Positions 32,642 to 42,097 of a stretch of DNA of 64,000 nucleotides are shown here, one piece after another (within the stretch, counting starts at the first letter, position 1; each line of letters starts with the position of its first letter). The stretch comes from an uncultured Bacillota bacterium. GTDB lineage: Bacteria; Bacillota; Dehalobacteriia; UBA7702. The notes beneath the pieces are model-generated. The model was not told where the DNA came from and did not search any database. It was given only the letters and a program-made list of their open reading frames with translations. Made by a program: the position numbers and the translations under genes. The DNA lies in NCBI GenBank assembly GCA_934702375.1, contig CAKUYE010000003.1:1-64000 (forward strand). Reading direction: 5' to 3'.

Positions 32642-34387
32642 ATGAAGAATCTTAAAAATTACCTGAAACCATATAAAAAGGAATGTATTTTGGCCCCGGG
32701 TTTTAAGCTTTTAGAGGCGGTTTTTGATTTGCTGGTGCCTTTGGTGGTGGCCCGGATGATTGATACGAATATCTTAGGCGGCAGCCGCGGAACAGTGTTT
32801 CTCTATTTTGGGGTGCTGTTGCTGATGGCGGCGGTGGGCCTTGGCTGCACGGTGCTGGCTCAGTATTTTTCCGCCAATGCCAGCACCGGGTTTGCCGGGG
32901 CTTTGCGCCAGGGGCTTTTTGAGCATATCCAGAAATTTTCCTACAGTGATTTGGACACGCTTGGCAGCGATACTTTGATTACCCGACTTTCCGATGATGT
33001 GAATCAGGTGCAAACCGGTTTGAATATGGGGCTGCGGCTGCTGCTGCGAAGCCCCTTTATCGTGATGGGGGCGATGGTGATGGCTTTTACCATTGATCTC
33101 CGCTGCGCTCTCGTCTTTGCGGTAACGATTCCCATTCTCTTTGCCGTGACTTTTTTTCTTATGAAAATCAGCATTCCCCTCTTTGGCAGAGTTCAGGCGG
33201 GATTGGATCGGGTTACGACTTTGACACGGGAAAATCTTACCGGCGTTCGGGTGATTCGTGCCTTTTGCCGGGAAGAACAGTCCATCGAGGAATTTGAAGG
33301 GAGCAACCGGGAGCTGACCCGGCTCAATCTTTTTGTGGGACGCATTTCCGCGCTGCTGAATCCTTTGACCTACGCTTTTATCAATATAGCGGCGGTGATT
33401 TTGATTCATCAGGCTGCAATACAAGTAAATCTCGGTGTGATTCCCCAGGGGGAGGTTGTGGCTCTCTATAACTATATGCTCCAGATCATTGTGGAACTGG
33501 TGAAGCTGGCTGCGCTGATTATTACCTTAAATAAGGCCCTGGCTTGTGCTAAAAGAACCTCGGCTGTGCTGGCGATTGCTCCGGAGATGGACTATCCGGA
33601 GACCGATGCATCGGAGGATAAAGGCTCTGCCGCCGTGGCCTTTGAGGATGTTTCCTTTACTTATCCCCGGGGCGGTGCGCCTAGTTTGCGCCATATCTCC
33701 TTTACCGCCAAGGTCGGGGAAACGGTGGGGATCATCGGCGGTACCGGCAGCGGGAAAACGACGCTGGTTCATTTGATCCCCCGGTTTTACGATGCTACCG
33801 AAGGCCGGGTTGTTGTTTTTGGCAGGGATATGAAAAGTGTTACCGCAAAAACTCTTTGTGATGCCGTTGGCATCGTGCCCCAAAAGGCGGTGCTGTTTCA
33901 AGGCAGTATTCGGGAGAATCTGCGGTGGGGCAATGAAAAGGCTACCGATGAAGAGCTTTGGCAAGCCTTGGAAATCGCCCAGGTAAAGGATGTGGTGGAA
34001 GCCAAAAGCGGCGGCCTTGATTTTCGATTGGAGCAGGGGGGAAGTAATCTTTCCGGTGGTCAAAGGCAGCGACTTACCATTGCCCGGGCTTTAGTGAAAG
34101 GAGCGCCGATTTTGATCCTTGACGATAGCTCCAGCGCATTGGACCAGGCCACCGATGGGGCTTTGCGGAAAGCCCTTGGCGCTCTTTCCGGCGTTACGAC
34201 CTTTATTGTTTCTCAACGGATCGTGTCCGTTCGCGATGCCGATAAGATATTGGTGCTCCACAACGGAGAGCTTGTGGGCTGCGGTAACCACGAGGATTTG
34301 ATGGAACATTGTCGGATTTATCGGGAAATCTATGCTTCCCAATTTCCCGAGGATGCTGCATCTCGGCAGAAAGGGGGTAAGCGGTGA
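32642..34387 (+). CDS. ABC exporter half-transporter, complete
   Basis: Type IV ABC exporter of 581 aa: six membrane helices (about 15-310) and an ATPase domain with Walker A GGTGSGKTTL, Q-loop VPQKAVLFQGSIRENL, signature LSGGQRQRL and Walker B ILILDDSSSALD. The residue after Walker B is Asp rather than Glu, which marks the degenerate-site half of heterodimeric LmrC/BmrC-type exporters. The ATG at 32642 follows AGGG; an earlier in-frame ATG has no ribosome site. Its stop overlaps the next start. Cargo is unknown (drugs, peptides or lipids). Confidence 0.9.
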   Translation: MKNLKNYLKPYKKECILAPGFKLLEAVFDLLVPLVVARMIDTNILGGSRGTVFLYFGVLLLMAAVGLGCTVLAQYFSANASTGFAGALRQGLFEHIQKFSYSDLDTLGSDTLITRLSDDVNQVQTGLNMGLRLLLRSPFIVMGAMVMAFTIDLRCALVFAVTIPILFAVTFFLMKISIPLFGRVQAGLDRVTTLTRENLTGVRVIRAFCREEQSIEEFEGSNRELTRLNLFVGRISALLNPLTYAFINIAAVILIHQAAIQVNLGVIPQGEVVALYNYMLQIIVELVKLAALIITLNKALACAKRTSAVLAIAPEMDYPETDASEDKGSAAVAFEDVSFTYPRGGAPSLRHISFTAKVGETVGIIGGTGSGKTTLVHLIPRFYDATEGRVVVFGRDMKSVTAKTLCDAVGIVPQKAVLFQGSIRENLRWGNEKATDEELWQALEIAQVKDVVEAKSGGLDFRLEQGGSNLSGGQRQRLTIARALVKGAPILILDDSSSALDQATDGALRKALGALSGVTTFIVSQRIVSVRDADKILVLHNGELVGCGNHEDLMEHCRIYREIYASQFPEDAASRQKGGKR

Positions 34388-35778
34388 TGTCGGTACAAAG
34401 AAAACAAAGAAAAGACGAAGAAACCAAAACGGGATTCTTCGTGCTGAAAAAGCTATTGCCCTATGCCCTTCGGCATAAAGGCGCCTTGGGTTTGAGCTTG
34501 TTGCTGGCAATTGCTGCGGTGGTGATGCAGCTGTATATTCCCATCCTCTTTGGCAAGGCCATTGACCATGTTGTTGCTGCGGGAAAAGTGGATTTTGCCG
34601 GTATGTGGGTTTATCTCCGCCGGATTCTGTTTTTTGCCGTGGCGGCGGCCCTGGCCACCTGGTGGATGAACCTGTTGAATAATCGCATTACCTATGGTAT
34701 TTTACGGGATTTGCGTTCCCAAGCTATGGCCCATATTCAAAAATTGCCTTTGGCTTATCTGGATAAGCATAGCTCCGGGGATATTGTCAGCCGTATCGTT
34801 ACCGATACCGACGTTATTGCCGATGGGCTGCTTTTGGGGTTTAGCCAGCTTTTTGCCGGTGTTGCTCTTGTGGGTGTGTTGCTGATTCCCGGCGGCAGTC
34901 TTACCGTTGGCGGTCTTTCCGCATTGTTGGCCTATGCTAATCAATATATGAAGCCCTTTAACGATATCAGTGCCGTGGTAACGGAATTGCAGAATACTCT
35001 GGCTTGTGCCAATCGTGTTTTTGAGCTGCTGGAAACGCCTGCGGAAACTCCCGATGCCCCAGAGGGAATTGCCGAGGTAAAGGGGCAGGTAGATTTTTCT
35101 CATGTGTTCTTTTCCTATGACCCGGAGCGGCCTCTCATTGAGGATTTGGATCTGCAGATATCGCCGGGGATGCGTGTGGCCATCGTAGGCCCTACCGGCT
35201 GCGGAAAAACCACGTTGATCAACCTCTTGATGCGCTTTTACGATGTAAATGACGGCTCTATCGCCCTGGATGGCACGCCGATTGATCAGATATCCCGCCA
35301 TGCCCTCCGCAGCAGCTTTGGCATGGTCTTGCAGGAAACCTGGCTGAAAAACGGCACGGTGCGAGAGAATATCTGCTTTGGCCGCCCCGATGCTGCCGAG
35401 GAAGATATTATTGCCGCCGCCAAAGCGGCCCATTGCTGGGAGTTTATCCAGCGGCTGCCTGCAGGCCTTGATACGGTGCTGACGGAAAACAGCCTTAGCC
35501 AAGGTCAAAAGCAGCTGCTGTGCATTGCCCGGGTCATCCTCTGCCGTCCGCCGATGTTGATTTTGGACGAAGCCACTTCCAGTATTGACACTCATACCGA
35601 AATGCAGATCCAAAAGGCCTTCGATGCCCTAATGGAAGGCCGCACCAGCTTTGTTGTGGCCCACCGGCTTTCCACCATCCGAGATGCTTCCCTGATTCTG
35701 GTGATGAAGGATGGGAAAGTTGTGGAGAGGGGGGTGCATAGTGATTTAGTTGGTGCAGGGGGGTGTACAGTAAATTAA
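34384..35778 (+). pseudogene. ABC exporter half-transporter with internal membrane-domain deletion
   Basis: The partner half. N-terminal helices 1-2 and ILRDLRSQAMAHIQKLPLAYLDKHSSGDIVSR are normal, but IADGLLLGFSQLFAGV runs straight into ALVGVLLIPGGSLTVGGLSALLAYANQY. Roughly 115-120 residues, helices 3-5 and an intracellular coupling loop, are missing, giving 464 instead of about 580 aa. The ATPase is intact: GPTGCGKTTL, LSQGQKQLL, ILDEATSSID with catalytic Glu, and the His loop. The C-terminus also ends abruptly (GAGGCTVN) where the palindrome array begins. The frame is open, so a short protein may be made, but a normal exporter is unlikely. Confidence 0.75.
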
Positions 35779-35798
35779 CGTTGGGCGCGCGGGCGCGC

Positions 35799-35903
35799 TA
35801 AACGCACAGAATCGGGCAAACCTGCCCAAAGCCGAGCTTGCGGGTACCACTTAGTACACCGCAAACTCATCTTCGGTCACGTTTACCCGATTCAGAACGT
35901 TTA
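35799..35903. repeat. Covarying palindrome array, unit A
   Basis: Outer arms TAAACG/CGTTTA (35799-35804, 35898-35903) and 35809-35821/35881-35893. Inner arms CCGA/TCGG, then TTGCGG-GTAC-6-nt loop-GTAC-A-CCGCAA (35838-35864). Ends in GTTTATCGCACCC. Confidence 0.8.
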
Positions 35904-35927
35904 TCGCACCCTTCCCGGGCGTTGAGT

Positions 35928-36022
35928 GGCTGATGCCGGGCAAAATCCCCAAACCACAGCTGACCGGATACGTCTTTGTATACCGGTCAACTGCGCTTCG
36001 GGGCTTTTACCCGGCCTAAGCC
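35928..36022. repeat. Covarying palindrome array, unit B
   Basis: Outer arms GGCT/AGCC (35928-35931, 36019-36022), GCCGGG/CCCGGC and CAAAA/TTTT. Middle CCCC/GGGG. Inner TGACCGG-ATAC-loop-GTAT-A-CCGGTCA (35961-35989). Followed by GTTTATCGCACCC as in unit A. Confidence 0.8.
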
Positions 36023-36050
36023 GTTTATCGCACCCTCTCCAGGGTAGGTG

Positions 36051-36142
36051 GCTGATACTCGGCAAAATCTTTGCGCCGCGGCTGCCAGGATACGTTTATG
36101 TATACCTGCCAACCACGCCCCAAAGCTTTTGCCGAGTTCAGC
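36051..36142. repeat. Covarying palindrome array, unit C
   Basis: Outer arms GCTGA/TCAGC and the perfect 11-bp pair ACTCGGCAAAA/TTTTGCCGAGT (36057-36067, 36127-36137). Inner TGCCAGG-ATAC-loop-GTAT-A-CCTGCCA. Followed by GTTTATCGTGTCC. Confidence 0.8.
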
Positions 36143-36171
36143 GTGTTTATCGTGTCCTTTTTGTGTCGTTA

Positions 36172-36196
36172 AACAGCCTTTTAATGCTGTTTTTTT
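36172..36196 (+). terminator. Terminator after palindrome array
   Basis: AACAGC (36172-36177) with GCTGTT (36186-36191), then a T-run. This is consistent with the array being transcribed rightward and stopped here. Confidence 0.65.
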
Positions 36197-36252
36197 GCGA
36201 ATAAGACAATTTATGAGATGTATTGCAAATATTTAAACTGTACAGGAGCGCC

Positions 36253-36265
36253 GGGGGGGGGGGGG
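36253..36265. repeat. Homopolymeric G tract (13 G)
   Basis: Uninterrupted G run, prone to slippage; it lies in non-coding sequence between the terminator and an IS-end remnant. Confidence 0.9.
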
Positions 36266-36284
36266 TAAAATTGTATATAATAAT

Positions 36285-36336
36285 GTGTGCACTAGTCAAC
36301 GAAAAGTAGACACAAGATTTAAAAAGTAGACATTTC
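36285..36336. mobile_element. Remnant of an insertion-sequence end (IS21-like?)
   Basis: Two direct copies of AAAAGTAGACA (about 36303-36313 and 36322-36332) follow GTGTGCACTAGTCAACG. Multiple short repeats next to a TG...CA terminus resemble IS21-family ends. No transposase or second end is present here, so it is a scar at best. Confidence 0.4.
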
Positions 36337-36354
36337 AAAAGGGGAAAATACCCC

Positions 36355-36585
36355 AACAGAATAAATCGTAAGATCGTCCAACCTGTGATGGGGAGGGCAG
36401 GGGAGAGAATCTCTCCCTGTGGAAGCCGGTGAGAACCCGGAGCTTAACCGTTAGCCGTATTGCGAAAGTTTGTACAACATAGGGCGAAAGCCGCCATTGT
36501 GGGAATCCATGAGAAGGTTGTGTACAGGCGCAGAGGGAAAACCTCGAGATCGCTAAGCCGGAAGACTTGATTTTGTGAGAGAAAA
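36355..36585 (+). ncRNA. Cobalamin riboswitch
   Basis: GCCGGTGAGAACCCGG (36425-36440) matches the conserved P3-P4 core. CGCCATTGTGG (about 36492-36502) matches the CGCCACTGT region. GCCGGAAGACTT (36557-36568) matches the 3' GCCAGAAGACCTG box. AAATC (36363-36367) with GATTT (36569-36573) can close P1. The arm between the core and the CGCC box is longer and less G/C-rich than in the textbook AdoCbl type, so it is a variant class. It precedes a giant surface protein ending in a transcobalamin-like domain. Confidence 0.78.
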
Positions 36586-36613
36586 AAGAATATAGATTTT
36601 GTGGGAATAAGGC

Positions 36614-36657
36614 GGCCGCAAAGTTACGTTTTTTTAATGTAGCTTTGCGGTCTTTTT
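36614..36657 (+). terminator. Terminator of the cobalamin riboswitch
   Basis: GGCCGCAAAG (36614-36623) with CTTTGCGGTC (36643-36652), a 3-bp extension, then TTTTT. The probable off-state when B12 is bound. Confidence 0.8.
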
Positions 36658-36745
36658 ATTTTATTGGCGCACAAAGCCCTTGCTGCGCACCGGGGTCTCA
36701 ACGTCACTCATAGAATTTTTATTTGGAAAGGATGGAAAAAGGATC

Positions 36746-39700
36746 ATGAACAAAAAACTTATCGTTCTGGTCTGCGTGCTGATCAGCGTATTTGCTTTCA
36801 GTGCCGGTATTTTCGCTGCCGACCCCACTCCCTGGGATGGCACCGTAGATACCAGCTGGTACAGCACGGACAAAACAAGTTTTGAAATCAACGATGCAAA
36901 ACAGCTGGCCGGGTTGGCGGCCATCGTAAATGGTACGGCAAAAGATATCACCAAAGATACCTTCGCCGGAAAAACCGTTTCTCTTACTGCCGACCTGGAT
37001 CTTGGCGGTGTGAAGAAATCCAATGGGAAATTGGAAGGAACGGCTTACGTTCCCAGCGTTTGGGAAGGCCAAAATTGGACACCTATTGGGAGAAATACCT
37101 GGTCTGATTACTTTCAGGGAACTTTTGATGGTAAGAATCACACGATCCGCAACTTATATATCAACAGTACTTCCGGTTATATCGGGTTATTTGTGTGTAT
37201 TGGCGGTACAGTGAAGGATCTTAATCTGGAAGATGGTTTTGTGACTTCTTCCAATAGCTATAACCCCAATGGTGCTCTTGCCGGTAGAGTCAACAGCGGT
37301 TGTTTCGTATATCATTGTAGCAGCAATGTAGAAACTTTTATGAAAAGCTACGGCGGTACCGGTCTTGTTGGGAATAACTCCGGTACTATTGCCTATTGTT
37401 CCAATAGCGGTACTATGTACAGCACCAGCTATAATGTAGGCGGTATCGTCGGGCAATCTGCCGGCGGGAAGGTTGTCAGCTCATTTAACAGCGGTATTGT
37501 TAAAGGTACCTACAACCTTGGCGGTATTGTCGGAAAAATAGGAAGCGGTACTTTTTCGATCGTAAATTGCTATAACGTTGGTGAAATAAACGGCTTTAGC
37601 AGCAGAGGGAATTACGCCGGTGGTATTGCAGGTTATTCTGCTTCGGCTGGAAATCTTGTTGCCAATTGCTACAATGCCGGTAAATTGACTAATTTAGATG
37701 CAGAGGGTGTACAGTCGAAGAACGCTGTTGGTGCTCTTGTCGGCGGCAAAGCCATTGGTTCCTCGAATAACCTTTATCTTGCCGTCGGAGATTTAAAAGG
37801 TCTTGGCAGTACCGATAATGGCAGCTCTGATATTTTGGGTATGAGCGGTATTGCTGCCGATGCTTTGAAAAATTCCGAAGCAGATCTGGGCAGTGCCTAT
37901 ACCGCAGACAGTTCTAACATTAACAATGGCTATCCGATCTTGACCTGGCAGAAGGATGGCAAATATTCTACGGAACTGAAAGAAACGGAAGGGCTGGATA
38001 TTGCCGAAATCAAGGACGCTACCAACAAGGGCTTTACGGTAGTGATGAGCGATCTTTTGTATTACTCTACTTTGAGCGAGGATGACTTTACCGTAGAAGC
38101 TATGGTAAACGGTACAAAGGCGGATGTTATATCTCTTCGCGGTTCCTATGTCTTGACGGAATACAACGGAAAAGTTGTCAGCGCCTTTACTTTTACCTTT
38201 GATAATATGAAGCCCGAAGCAGACATCGTTTATTCCGTAAAATACAAAGAAAATGCGGCTAAGACCTATTCTTTCCGTTCTCCTGCAACGGATCAGTGGT
38301 ATGATTATGTTGCTGATGGTGTCTCCGGTACCGGCACCAAGGATGATCCTTATCGGATCTCCACGGCGGAAGAACTCTCTTACTTCGCTCGTTTTGCTCC
38401 GAGCAGCAAGTATAATGGTGAATACGTTGTTTTGACCAACGATATTGATATGGGGGCAAAATACTGGACGCCATTTGAATTTAGGGGAAATCTTGACGGT
38501 CAGAACTATGCGATCAAAAACCTGAAAATTGATGATGCCAACGGTGACTACTTTAACGGTGGATCCGGTTTGTTTTCCTCGATTGCTATGAGCAGCAGTT
38601 ACATGGGAAAAGAAGTCAGTTATATTTCGAATCTACGTTTTATTGATCCGGATGTAAAAGGTACTTACAGTGTCGGTATTTTAGCCGGAACGGTTTGCAA
38701 TACCTTTGTTGAAAACTGTTCTGTTACCGGTGGTAAAGTGAGCACCAATGACTTAAATTACTATGCCGGCGGTCTTGTGGGAAGCGCAGATAGTGAAACG
38801 GATATGACCACGGTCTTCCGTCGTTGTTCTGTTGATTTGGATCTTTACACTCATGGCTGCGGCGGCAGCGTTGTTGGACATGTCAATCATGGCAATACGA
38901 GCTACGGTTCTCTGTACATTGTTGATTGCCAAAGCTCCGGTACTGTGACTTCCGACAGCGCGGCAAAGAATAGCCAAGTAGGCGGCATTCTTGGTAATGT
39001 TTGGAGACTCAAAGGTGTTGTTATTGAAAATTGCTATAGTGATGCAACCTTATCTACTACCGGTACTTGCGCCGGCGGTATTGTTGGTAAGGTGTTTGTC
39101 AGCGGTAACAGCAACCAGTATATTGGCCCTGACGGTATCACCATTAAAAACTCTGTTGCCCTGAATCCCTCGGTAAAAACTACAGAACCTACCGGTAAGG
39201 CCGGTCGAATCGTTGCGGATGCCGATGACATTGTTGGTGCAACCAAAGGTTATTTTGATCAAAACTATGGTTTAGATACTATGGACGTTGCCGGTGGTCT
39301 TAGTATGGATATTGGCGGTTCAGGTACCGATGTCACCAAGGCCGAAGCGGAAACCAAGGAATTTTGGGCTTCCAAAGTGGGCTTCGATTTCTCCGAAAAC
39401 GGTGCCTGGATCTGGGACGACGCTCAGAAAAAACCGGTTTTGAATCATGATAGAAAAGCTGAAATCAAGGTCGTTATTGACCGTCAGCCTGCCGATGCTA
39501 CCGCCTATCGCAATCAGCCTGCGCTCTTTGGGGTTGTGCCTTCCGGCGGTACAATGAACTACAACTATCAGTGGGAATCCAGCACCGATGGGGAAACCTG
39601 GACTGCCGTGGAAAGCGGTACAGCACAGACATTGTCCATTGCCTTTGATGGTGGTTACACCGGCGGGACTCTCTTCCGTTGCGTTGTTACCGATGGTGCC

Positions 39701-42097
39701 GGATTTACTGCAACCAGTGATTCTGCAAAGCTCAGTATTGTTTTGGCAAAATATACGCCGAAGGATGCTGTAAAAGCATTAAAGAACTATTATGCTGAAA
39801 AGGGCACTCTTGACACTGCCCGAGAAGCTTTTGCCGCGAAGGATCTTTTAGGCGATATTACAGATTTAAATGTCAACTTGCCTTTTAGCTCTACCTATAT
39901 CGGTGTTTCTTCTCTTGATTACGAAAAATTCATTACGCCCTCTTGGCTCTTTATGGATTCCTATGCTTTAGGCAACGATCCTCATCAATATGTCAAAGTG
40001 GATGGCGGTCTTGTAGAAATTGCAGATGCTTTCCAATGGATTTTGGGCGCACAGGATGCGGAAACCGGCGTTATTACCGGGTTGACCTATAAGGACAAAG
40101 ACTATAACTATATGCCTTCTTTCATTACCGCAATGGAAATGTACTATCAGGGACAACCCTGGGGCAATGAAAAAGAAGGAACCAAACTTGGTTGTGACGG
40201 TGCCATCGAATATACTTTTGCGCAGCTGGTGGATCACGAATGCGGCGGGAAAACCTATGGTAAGCTTTCAAAGACTTATACCGGTAATAACTTTAATGAT
40301 CTAATTGCTCAGTCGGAATTCATCATGTTGATGGCTCGTTTGTCCGATGACCCTGTTTACGGTGAACAGGCCCAAGAAGCAATGGGTGATGTATTGAAGA
40401 CGATGGAATATCTTTATGAAGAAACCACTGTCCTCAATAAATATGTGGAACCCTTTGGTTTCTATGCTTCGGCTCTCTTTGCTGCTGCCGACACTACCGA
40501 CAGCTACTTTGAAAAATCGGCTTATTTGGATATGGCACAGAGAGTGATTACCGAAAAGATTATGCCTTCGGTCGCTGCCGATGGTGGTTACAGTAAAGAA
40601 GTTGGGAAACAGGATATTTCCGGCGATCCTTATGCTACCGTTGCCGCTACCATGGCTTTGGCCGATTATGTAAAAGAAAAATCCTATGTCAGCTCCTTTG
40701 ATTATGTACTTTCCGATGTTGATGCAGTAGCTCGAGACCTTGCTGCGATTGATTTGGGATCGGTTATCGTTGGTGATCTTGATTTACCGACAATAGGCCA
40801 ATATGGCAGCACCTTCACTTGGGAAAGCTCCGATCAGAAGATTATTGATGCAAAGACCGGTAAGGTCAATCGTTTTGCCACCGACCAGGCTGTTACATTG
40901 ACGGTTACCGCTGTGAAAGGGAAGGAAACGGCCAGCCGTATTATTAATGTAACGGTCAAAGCCGATGCCGATAATGATACCGATAACGTAGATGCGGTAC
41001 TTTCCGGTTTGCAGATACCCTTTATGGCGATCAGTGATATCACGGTTCCCGATTCTTCCGTTGAGGGGGTATCTCTTGTTTGGACTTCCAGCAATTCCGA
41101 TGTTCTTGGCATTGACGGTAAAGTGACTCGTCCTGCCATTGGTGCAGAGGATGCGGTTGTAACGCTTACTGCCACTGCGACTCAAGGGAATGTTACCAAA
41201 ACCAAAGACTTTTCGGTAACGGTTTACGCACTGAGCAACGATTCTTTAAAAGAAGGTTACTATCTTACCCAGAGTAAGTATTTGGCCGATCGAGCCATTA
41301 AAGGGTATTGGAGTATTTTTGCAGCTTATGCGGCTCTTGGTGATTATATTACCGACCCAGACAATGGCTATAGCTTTGTATTAGCATCTCCTCAGGCAAA
41401 TTGGTATGGCGTTCAGTACGGTGCCACCGTTATGGCTCTTTGCGCCATGGGAGAAAATCCATACAATTATAACGGTGAAAACTGGGTGCAAAAGCTGTAT
41501 GATAATTTTGGTGATCCCTATGCCGGCGGTCTCTACTCTGCCTTTGGTATGGAAGCAGCCGGTGCCAACAGCACTTTATATACTCCTGCCGGTGATTATC
41601 AAGTTGGCCAGCTTTCGGAAAAGAGCATGATATATGGTATTGATATTTCCGGTTGGGCTTCGGTCTTAGTTGCAAAACATCATGACTTCCCCGGTTATGA
41701 AGAAAGTAATGCTGCTGCATTGAAAGCATGGCTCAACTATCTGAAAGGGTTGGGGATCGACTCCGATGGTAACTTTGTCGGTTGCAACGATATCTCCACC
41801 GGTTGTGCCATTACCGGTTTCGCCGCTCTTTACAGCATTGGTATGACTGATGTTGATCCTGCCCTTGATACCTGGAAAAATGCGGCTACAGGTAAAGGTA
41901 TCATCGATGCCATCTATGAACAGGGGCTTGTTGAAGACAGAATCCCCGGCTACATGACTCAGATGGAAATGGCTATCTGTGATATGTACAATGCTAAATA
42001 CAATGGCAGCACCTCCACGGCAAAGATGGGAACATATTCGATCCCAAAGGCAGTACCACCAGAGCGGAAGTTGCCGCGGTGCTCCACCGTTTCCTGA
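36746..42097 (+). CDS. Giant secreted GLUG / Ig-like / alpha-alpha-barrel protein (5' part of a frameshifted gene)
   Basis: 1783 aa to the premature stop. Signal peptide 1-25. Two beta-helix-like stretches rich in GLUG-type motifs (about 150-320 and 515-785; GGIVGQSAGGKVVSS is typical). An Ig-like domain (about 900-1000), a helical region resembling prenyltransferase/terpene-cyclase alpha-alpha barrels (about 1000-1315), two Ig-like repeats with the WxSS-x-D plan (about 1315-1495), and a second alpha-alpha region (about 1500-1750). Frame is then lost near 42000; the other frame continues with an SLH fragment and DUF4430. The start at 36746 precedes a clean signal peptide with AAAGG. With the riboswitch it suggests surface corrinoid capture, an inference. 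Confidence 0.8.
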   Translation: MNKKLIVLVCVLISVFAFSAGIFAADPTPWDGTVDTSWYSTDKTSFEINDAKQLAGLAAIVNGTAKDITKDTFAGKTVSLTADLDLGGVKKSNGKLEGTAYVPSVWEGQNWTPIGRNTWSDYFQGTFDGKNHTIRNLYINSTSGYIGLFVCIGGTVKDLNLEDGFVTSSNSYNPNGALAGRVNSGCFVYHCSSNVETFMKSYGGTGLVGNNSGTIAYCSNSGTMYSTSYNVGGIVGQSAGGKVVSSFNSGIVKGTYNLGGIVGKIGSGTFSIVNCYNVGEINGFSSRGNYAGGIAGYSASAGNLVANCYNAGKLTNLDAEGVQSKNAVGALVGGKAIGSSNNLYLAVGDLKGLGSTDNGSSDILGMSGIAADALKNSEADLGSAYTADSSNINNGYPILTWQKDGKYSTELKETEGLDIAEIKDATNKGFTVVMSDLLYYSTLSEDDFTVEAMVNGTKADVISLRGSYVLTEYNGKVVSAFTFTFDNMKPEADIVYSVKYKENAAKTYSFRSPATDQWYDYVADGVSGTGTKDDPYRISTAEELSYFARFAPSSKYNGEYVVLTNDIDMGAKYWTPFEFRGNLDGQNYAIKNLKIDDANGDYFNGGSGLFSSIAMSSSYMGKEVSYISNLRFIDPDVKGTYSVGILAGTVCNTFVENCSVTGGKVSTNDLNYYAGGLVGSADSETDMTTVFRRCSVDLDLYTHGCGGSVVGHVNHGNTSYGSLYIVDCQSSGTVTSDSAAKNSQVGGILGNVWRLKGVVIENCYSDATLSTTGTCAGGIVGKVFVSGNSNQYIGPDGITIKNSVALNPSVKTTEPTGKAGRIVADADDIVGATKGYFDQNYGLDTMDVAGGLSMDIGGSGTDVTKAEAETKEFWASKVGFDFSENGAWIWDDAQKKPVLNHDRKAEIKVVIDRQPADATAYRNQPALFGVVPSGGTMNYNYQWESSTDGETWTAVESGTAQTLSIAFDGGYTGGTLFRCVVTDGAGFTATSDSAKLSIVLAKYTPKDAVKALKNYYAEKGTLDTAREAFAAKDLLGDITDLNVNLPFSSTYIGVSSLDYEKFITPSWLFMDSYALGNDPHQYVKVDGGLVEIADAFQWILGAQDAETGVITGLTYKDKDYNYMPSFITAMEMYYQGQPWGNEKEGTKLGCDGAIEYTFAQLVDHECGGKTYGKLSKTYTGNNFNDLIAQSEFIMLMARLSDDPVYGEQAQEAMGDVLKTMEYLYEETTVLNKYVEPFGFYASALFAAADTTDSYFEKSAYLDMAQRVITEKIMPSVAADGGYSKEVGKQDISGDPYATVAATMALADYVKEKSYVSSFDYVLSDVDAVARDLAAIDLGSVIVGDLDLPTIGQYGSTFTWESSDQKIIDAKTGKVNRFATDQAVTLTVTAVKGKETASRIINVTVKADADNDTDNVDAVLSGLQIPFMAISDITVPDSSVEGVSLVWTSSNSDVLGIDGKVTRPAIGAEDAVVTLTATATQGNVTKTKDFSVTVYALSNDSLKEGYYLTQSKYLADRAIKGYWSIFAAYAALGDYITDPDNGYSFVLASPQANWYGVQYGATVMALCAMGENPYNYNGENWVQKLYDNFGDPYAGGLYSAFGMEAAGANSTLYTPAGDYQVGQLSEKSMIYGIDISGWASVLVAKHHDFPGYEESNAAALKAWLNYLKGLGIDSDGNFVGCNDISTGCAITGFAALYSIGMTDVDPALDTWKNAATGKGIIDAIYEQGLVEDRIPGYMTQMEMAICDMYNAKYNGSTSTAKMGTYSIPKAVPPERKLPRCSTVS

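Noticed and set aside
35799..36142. Integron attC sites
   Set aside because: The paired RYYYAAC/GTTRRRY core sites and any integrase are absent; GTTTATC does not fit.
35779..36160. CRISPR array
   Set aside because: Units are long imperfect palindromes with diverged sequence, not identical short repeats with unique spacers.
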